Origin: an uncultured Trueperaceae bacterium
GTDB taxonomy: Bacteria > Deinococcota > Deinococci > Deinococcales > Trueperaceae
DNA length: 36,788 nucleotides
Assembly: GCA_937907415.1 (NCBI GenBank)
Contig: CALCHY010000176.1
Coordinates: 1 to 36,788 of the forward strand
Reading direction: 5' to 3'
Positions 33,404 to 36,788 of the stretch are shown one piece after another. Within the stretch, counting starts at the first letter, position 1. The number at the start of each line of letters is the position of its first letter. The notes under the pieces were generated by a model. That model saw only the letters and a program-made list of their open reading frames with translations, was not told the DNA's origin and made no database searches. The translations under genes and the position numbers were made by a program.

Positions 33404-34894
33404 ATGGCTAGTGAAACGCGGTTCAGGGCTGTTCCATTTGGGGCGGAACGGGCCTCCAAGCAAGTTGAGGCGGGAGCCGGTCGTAACCAGCGCCCAAGCC
33501 TGTGGCTCACGCGAGGCCTGCTGCTGGCCACCGACGCCACTGCGCTCATGCTCTCGGTGGTGGCTGGTGCCGCCATCTGGCATGCCGTCCAACCCCTAGC
33601 CGGGCTGGCTGCGGCCGTTCCCTTGGTGTTCGCAGTCCCGGTGCTCCTTGCGGGCTTCATGTTCATGTCCCTCTACCCGGCCGCTGGTCTCAGCGTCGTT
33701 CAGGAGCTGCGCCGCACCACTTTGTTCGTCTCCGCCATCATGGGCACCGCGGTTGTCGTGCTGTTCCTCCTGGGCCGCGCCGGCAGCGCCTCGCGGGGCG
33801 CCTGGTTGCTCACTTGGTTCTTCATGGTGTGCAGTGTCCCGCTGGCGCGCGCGTTGGTCAGGCACCTCCTCGCCCGTAAGCCTTGGTGGGGCGTACCGAC
33901 CGTCATCTTGGGCGCGGGTAAGACCGCCGAGCTCCTGGTGGAGCGCACGAAGCGGTTGCCGGGTATAGGCTTCAAGGTCATCGCCTGCTTCGATGATGAC
34001 CCCGCCAAGCACGGTACTGCCATCCACGGTGTGCCGGTGGTCGGCACGTTGGCCGACGCTGCCGACATGCAGGCCAGTTGGCACGCCTCGTACGCCATGG
34101 TGGCCATGCCAGGCATCGGGCCGCAGCGGCTCTCGCAGCTCATGCAGCAGTACGGCAGGGTCTACCCGCACGTGCTGGTCGTGCCGAACACTTTCGGTCT
34201 CTCGAGCGCCGGCGTGGGCGCGCGCGACGTCGGTGGCGTCGTGGCGATCTACAACAAGCAGAACCTCCTCATGCGCCACAACCGCATTGCCAAGCGCCTG
34301 ATTGACATCCTGATCCTCGTGCCAGCCGGCATCGTGGGAGCGCTGTTGGTCGGCCTTGGAGCGCTCGGCGTGCTGCTTGTTGACCGCGGCAACCCCTTCT
34401 ACTACCAAGTGCGTGAGGGACTCGACGGCAAGTCCATCAGGGTGTGGAAGATCCGCACCATGCGCAAAGACGCGGACGCGTACTTGCAGCGCTACCTCGC
34501 CACGCACCCGGAGGCGCAAGCCGAATGGCTTAGGCATTTCAAGCTGAGCAACGACCCGCGCATCCTCCCGGTGGTCGGCAAACTGCTGCGGCGCACTAGC
34601 CTTGACGAGTTGCCGCAACTTTGGAACATCTTCCTTGGTCAGATGAGCTTCGTTGGCCCCAGGCCGTTCCCGTACTACCACCTCGAGGGTTTCGCCCCCG
34701 AGTTCCGTGACCTTAGGACCTCGGTCCCTCCCGGACTTACGGGTTACTGGCAGGTGACGTCGCGCAGCACCGCCGACCTCGACCTGCAGGAGTCGCTCGA
34801 CACCTACTACGTACGCAACTGGTCAATCTGGCTAGATATCTACATCCTGGCGCGTACGCCGGGGGCCGTGCTGTTCGGGAAGGGCGCCTACTGA
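33404..34894 (+). CDS. Undecaprenyl-phosphate sugar phosphotransferase (WbaP/WcaJ-type initiating enzyme)
   Basis: A 496-residue polyprenyl-phosphate hexose-1-phosphate transferase that starts assembly of the repeat unit. Residues about 30-150 hold four or five membrane helices. A Rossmann-like CoA-binding-type domain follows (VILGAGKTAELLVERTKR, IACFDDD, VPVVGTL). The catalytic bacterial-sugar-transferase domain begins with the re-entrant helix KRLIDILILVPAGIVGALL and has NPFYYQVREGLDGK, VWKIRTMRKDAD, LRRTSLDELPQLWN and MSFVGPRPFP. ATG 33404 follows AGGGGGGA; an in-frame start at 33365 lacks this. The sugar is probably galactose or glucose, by family. Convergent with the wzc-like gene, 23 nt between stops. 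Confidence 0.92.
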   Translation: MASETRFRAVPFGAERASKQVEAGAGRNQRPSLWLTRGLLLATDATALMLSVVAGAAIWHAVQPLAGLAAAVPLVFAVPVLLAGFMFMSLYPAAGLSVVQELRRTTLFVSAIMGTAVVVLFLLGRAGSASRGAWLLTWFFMVCSVPLARALVRHLLARKPWWGVPTVILGAGKTAELLVERTKRLPGIGFKVIACFDDDPAKHGTAIHGVPVVGTLADAADMQASWHASYAMVAMPGIGPQRLSQLMQQYGRVYPHVLVVPNTFGLSSAGVGARDVGGVVAIYNKQNLLMRHNRIAKRLIDILILVPAGIVGALLVGLGALGVLLVDRGNPFYYQVREGLDGKSIRVWKIRTMRKDADAYLQRYLATHPEAQAEWLRHFKLSNDPRILPVVGKLLRRTSLDELPQLWNIFLGQMSFVGPRPFPYYHLEGFAPEFRDLRTSVPPGLTGYWQVTSRSTADLDLQESLDTYYVRNWSIWLDIYILARTPGAVLFGKGAY

Positions 34895-34917
34895 CCAGGC
34901 CCGCTACCAGCTAGGTT

Positions 34918-36552
34918 CTAGCCCGCCTCGGGCTTCCTAGCTAGCGGACGCCTGGCGGCGAGGTGGCGCTTATTGGTGTCGGTCTTCTCGATCGGCCCGT
35001 AACCGTAGCCATAACCGTAGCCGTAGCCGTAGCCCCGCGTGCCGCCCAACGAGCGTTTGGGCTCGACGTTGGTGATGACCGTGCCCAGAATGCGCACCCC
35101 TATGCGGTCCAGCAAGTCAAGTGTGGCCCTTACCGCGCGGCGGTCGGCGGTTGGCAGGCTGACCGCTAGAATCACGCCGGTGACGTGTGATGCGAGCGTC
35201 ATGGCGTCGGCCACCGGCAGGGTTGGGGGAGAGTCGATGATGATGGCGTCGTACTGCCCCTTGAACCTGTGCAGCACAGAGGCGAACGAGCGCGAGATGA
35301 GCTCGGTAGGGGCCGGGGCGGGCTCGAAGCTAGGGATCAAGTCGAAGCGCGCGCCGTCCACGTCCACATGCACCGGTTCTTCCGTGCGCAACGGGTCCTC
35401 GAGGAAGGCCCTCAGCGTGGGCGAGAAGCCGGTGTTGGCGGGGGTGAGGTTGAGGCGCGTTGACGCCAGGGGCTTGCGCATGTCTGCGTCTATCAGCAGC
35501 GTCCGGTAGTCGTTACGCGCGAAGCTCTCCGCCAACCCCACCGCCACCGTGGTCTTGCCCTCGGTGGGGTGCGCGCTCGTCACCAGGATGATCTTGGGCA
35601 GGTCCTGCGCGGTGGCGAACATGACGTTGGTGCGCAGGTAGCCCGTGGCCTCATGCGGCAGCGTCGTGGTGGCGGGCGGCAATCGTGGGAACTCGCCCAG
35701 TACCGGGTACTCCGTGGACCGCAGCACGTCGTCGGCGCCGCGGAAGCGCGTGTCGAGCGCGTCACGCAGGAGTATGAGGCCGTACACGAGGAAGATGCCA
35801 AGCACGAACGCTAGCGCCGCGTTGCGCGCTGGCTGGGGCCGCGAGGGAGTGAGTGCTGGACGTGCAGGCTCGAGCACCTCGAGGAGGCCAACCGCCGAAG
35901 CGCTTAGGGCCTTCACGGCGTTGAGCTGCATGGTGCGTTCGGCGCGCAGCGACCTCAACCCCTCCACCTGACTGGCGGCCGTCGGGCTGCCATCTGGCTG
36001 GCTCAGGAGGGAGGCGATCTCAGAGTCGAACGCAACCACCTGTGACTCGAGGGTGTTGATGACCACCTGCAGGTTCTGCTTGGCGCGCGCCTCGTCCCAG
36101 CTCAGCAGCGCGGCACCCAGTGCGTTGGCGGCGCGGGCCGCTAAGTCCGGATCGGCGTCTCGCACCGTTATGCGCAGTAGGCTCGACTGCTGCGCCGTCT
36201 CCACCTTCACACCGATCAGCTTGGCGAAGTCGGCGACCGTCTTGGCCGACGGATCGTGCTCGCCCAACAGCTCGAGTGCGTGCGTGAGCACCGGGTAGCT
36301 CTTGGCGGCGGCCTGGTATGCGCTGGTGTCGATCACAGGGGCCGTGACCAACGACACCCCGAAGTTGGCCTGCGGGTTGCTGTTCGGCCGGCTGGCCAGC
36401 ACGGTGGTGGTGGAGTCGTACTCGGGGGTGATGCGCTTGCTCAGAAGATAGGTGAGGCCACCGGCGCCCACGGCCACCGCGAGGGCGAACAACAGTCCGC
36501 GCCGCAGCAACTGGAAGAGATCGTTGAGGTTCGGTTCTGTCTGATTTTCCAT
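34918..36552 (-). CDS. Wzc-type chain-length determinant / bacterial tyrosine kinase
   Basis: A 544-residue BY-kinase. Residues 12-38 are the first membrane helix, about 40-235 the periplasmic Wzz-like domain with helical parts, and 244-263 the second helix. The cytoplasmic kinase has Walker A TSAHPTEGKTTVA (325-337), Walker A' LLIDADMRKP (352-361) and Walker B IIIDSPP (437-443). The C-terminal tyrosine cluster is an exact alternation of Tyr and Gly with tyrosines at 508, 510, 512, 514, 516 and 518. Wzc proteins phosphorylate each other on this tail and so cycle polymer length and export. ATG 36552 is chosen; upstream frame to 36654 has no membrane or family signal. A cognate phosphatase and outer-membrane exporter are not in the window. 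Confidence 0.92.
   Translation of the reverse strand: MENQTEPNLNDLFQLLRRGLLFALAVAVGAGGLTYLLSKRITPEYDSTTTVLASRPNSNPQANFGVSLVTAPVIDTSAYQAAAKSYPVLTHALELLGEHDPSAKTVADFAKLIGVKVETAQQSSLLRITVRDADPDLAARAANALGAALLSWDEARAKQNLQVVINTLESQVVAFDSEIASLLSQPDGSPTAASQVEGLRSLRAERTMQLNAVKALSASAVGLLEVLEPARPALTPSRPQPARNAALAFVLGIFLVYGLILLRDALDTRFRGADDVLRSTEYPVLGEFPRLPPATTTLPHEATGYLRTNVMFATAQDLPKIILVTSAHPTEGKTTVAVGLAESFARNDYRTLLIDADMRKPLASTRLNLTPANTGFSPTLRAFLEDPLRTEEPVHVDVDGARFDLIPSFEPAPAPTELISRSFASVLHRFKGQYDAIIIDSPPTLPVADAMTLASHVTGVILAVSLPTADRRAVRATLDLLDRIGVRILGTVITNVEPKRSLGGTRGYGYGYGYGYGYGPIEKTDTNKRHLAARRPLARKPEAG
34994..35035. repeat. Hexanucleotide tandem repeat coding for (Tyr-Gly)6
   Basis: Six successive six-base units, mostly GTAGCC on the plus strand with variants GTAACC and ATAACC, encode the alternating Tyr-Gly tail of the Wzc-like kinase. 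Unit length is a multiple of three, so slippage would add or remove phosphorylatable tyrosines without breaking the frame. Confidence 0.8.
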
Positions 36553-36788
36553 CTTCGGTTTGGCTTTCGCTCGCTGCCAACGAACGACGGCCCCTAACCC
36601 CCTAGCGATAGCTCTCCCCGCAGTTGTCCCGTCAGACAGGCAGGTGCTGGCCAAGCATAACCCGGTGAGCCGACCGCCCTGCTCCCCGCCTGGACCGCCA
36701 AGCCGTTCTCCAACCTGGCCACGATGACGCCGTTCAAGGTGGAACCTGTCACTAGTGAGTACTGGCGCGGCCCGCTAAGATGACCTCC
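36553..36788. other. Upstream region of the wzc-like gene, window end
   Basis: 236 nt with no supportable gene. A plus-strand frame without an early start codon (TAKPFSNLATMTPFKVEP and onward) ends in TGA near 36783. It could be the tail of a decayed gene but carries no recognisable family. Confidence 0.3.

Noticed and set aside
33596..34681. 361-residue open frame on the minus strand opposite the WbaP-like gene
   Set aside because: His/Glu/Gln-rich antisense translation without motifs; the plus-strand gene is certain.
1..36788. tRNA, rRNA or CRISPR arrays
   Set aside because: No cloverleaf-like segment, rRNA signature or regularly spaced repeats were noticed on reading; a tRNAscan or CRISPR search was not possible.

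Overview
This is a GC-rich bacterial chromosome segment. About 30 supportable genes make it mainly an extracellular polysaccharide (O-antigen or capsule type) locus, with a defence and mobile-DNA patch at the left end and a sugar-uptake operon inserted in the right half. The organism cannot be named from this window. One clue is a Deinococcota-style leaderless start at the vapB-like gene: an extended -10 TGCTACACT lies 7 nt from the ATG with no ribosome binding site. With the GC content and Wzy/Wzx/Wzc-type export, a Deinococcota member (Truepera or Deinococcus relative) is my best but weak guess.

Layout. (1) 1-5443: a VapBC-like toxin-antitoxin pair with a palindromic operator, an internally deleted IS30-family transposase, a frameshifted ORF of unknown function, an Mrr-like nuclease whose fourth codon is TGA, and a 730-residue SMC/RloC-like AAA ATPase that looks like a stand-alone defence protein. 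(2) 5493-16262, minus strand: nine genes in one apparent operon led by UDP-glucuronate decarboxylase. They are a Wzx-type flippase, three GT4 and one GT2 glycosyltransferases, a nucleotidyltransferase/thymidylate-kinase-like fusion, an APH-like kinase and a Wzy-type polymerase. Most joints are 1-13 nt overlaps. (3) 16366-19254, plus strand: a WecG/TagA/CpsF glycosyltransferase, gmd and fcl (GDP-L-fucose synthesis), ending in a short tandem repeat. (4) 19408-23710, minus strand: two small membrane-anchored proteins, an O-antigen-ligase-family protein with a large periplasmic carbohydrate-binding-like insertion, and an AlbA_2 (Schlafen-like) regulator. (5) 23736-24553: two small unknown plus-strand ORFs separated by tandem hairpins. 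(6) 24892-31531, minus strand: gntR-rbsC-rbsB-rbsA-rbsK-rbsD-deoC, a pentose-type ABC uptake and catabolism operon with a recognisable promoter and candidate operator. (7) 31640-32800: decayed insertion sequences, including an IS256-family deletion derivative. (8) 32837-36552: a DUF4180 protein, a WbaP-type initiating phosphoglycosyltransferase, and a Wzc-type chain-length/tyrosine-kinase protein with a (YG)6 tail.

How it works together. The initiating transferase at 33404 loads the first sugar phosphate on undecaprenyl phosphate. GT4, GT2 and GT26 enzymes extend the repeat using UDP-xylose (from the decarboxylase) and GDP-L-fucose (from Gmd and Fcl), among others. The flippase moves the unit across the membrane, a Wzy-type protein polymerises it, and the Wzc-like protein controls length and export. 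The second ligase-family protein with its lectin-like insertion may attach or bind the finished glycan. The pentose operon and the IS debris split the initiation/export genes from the assembly genes.
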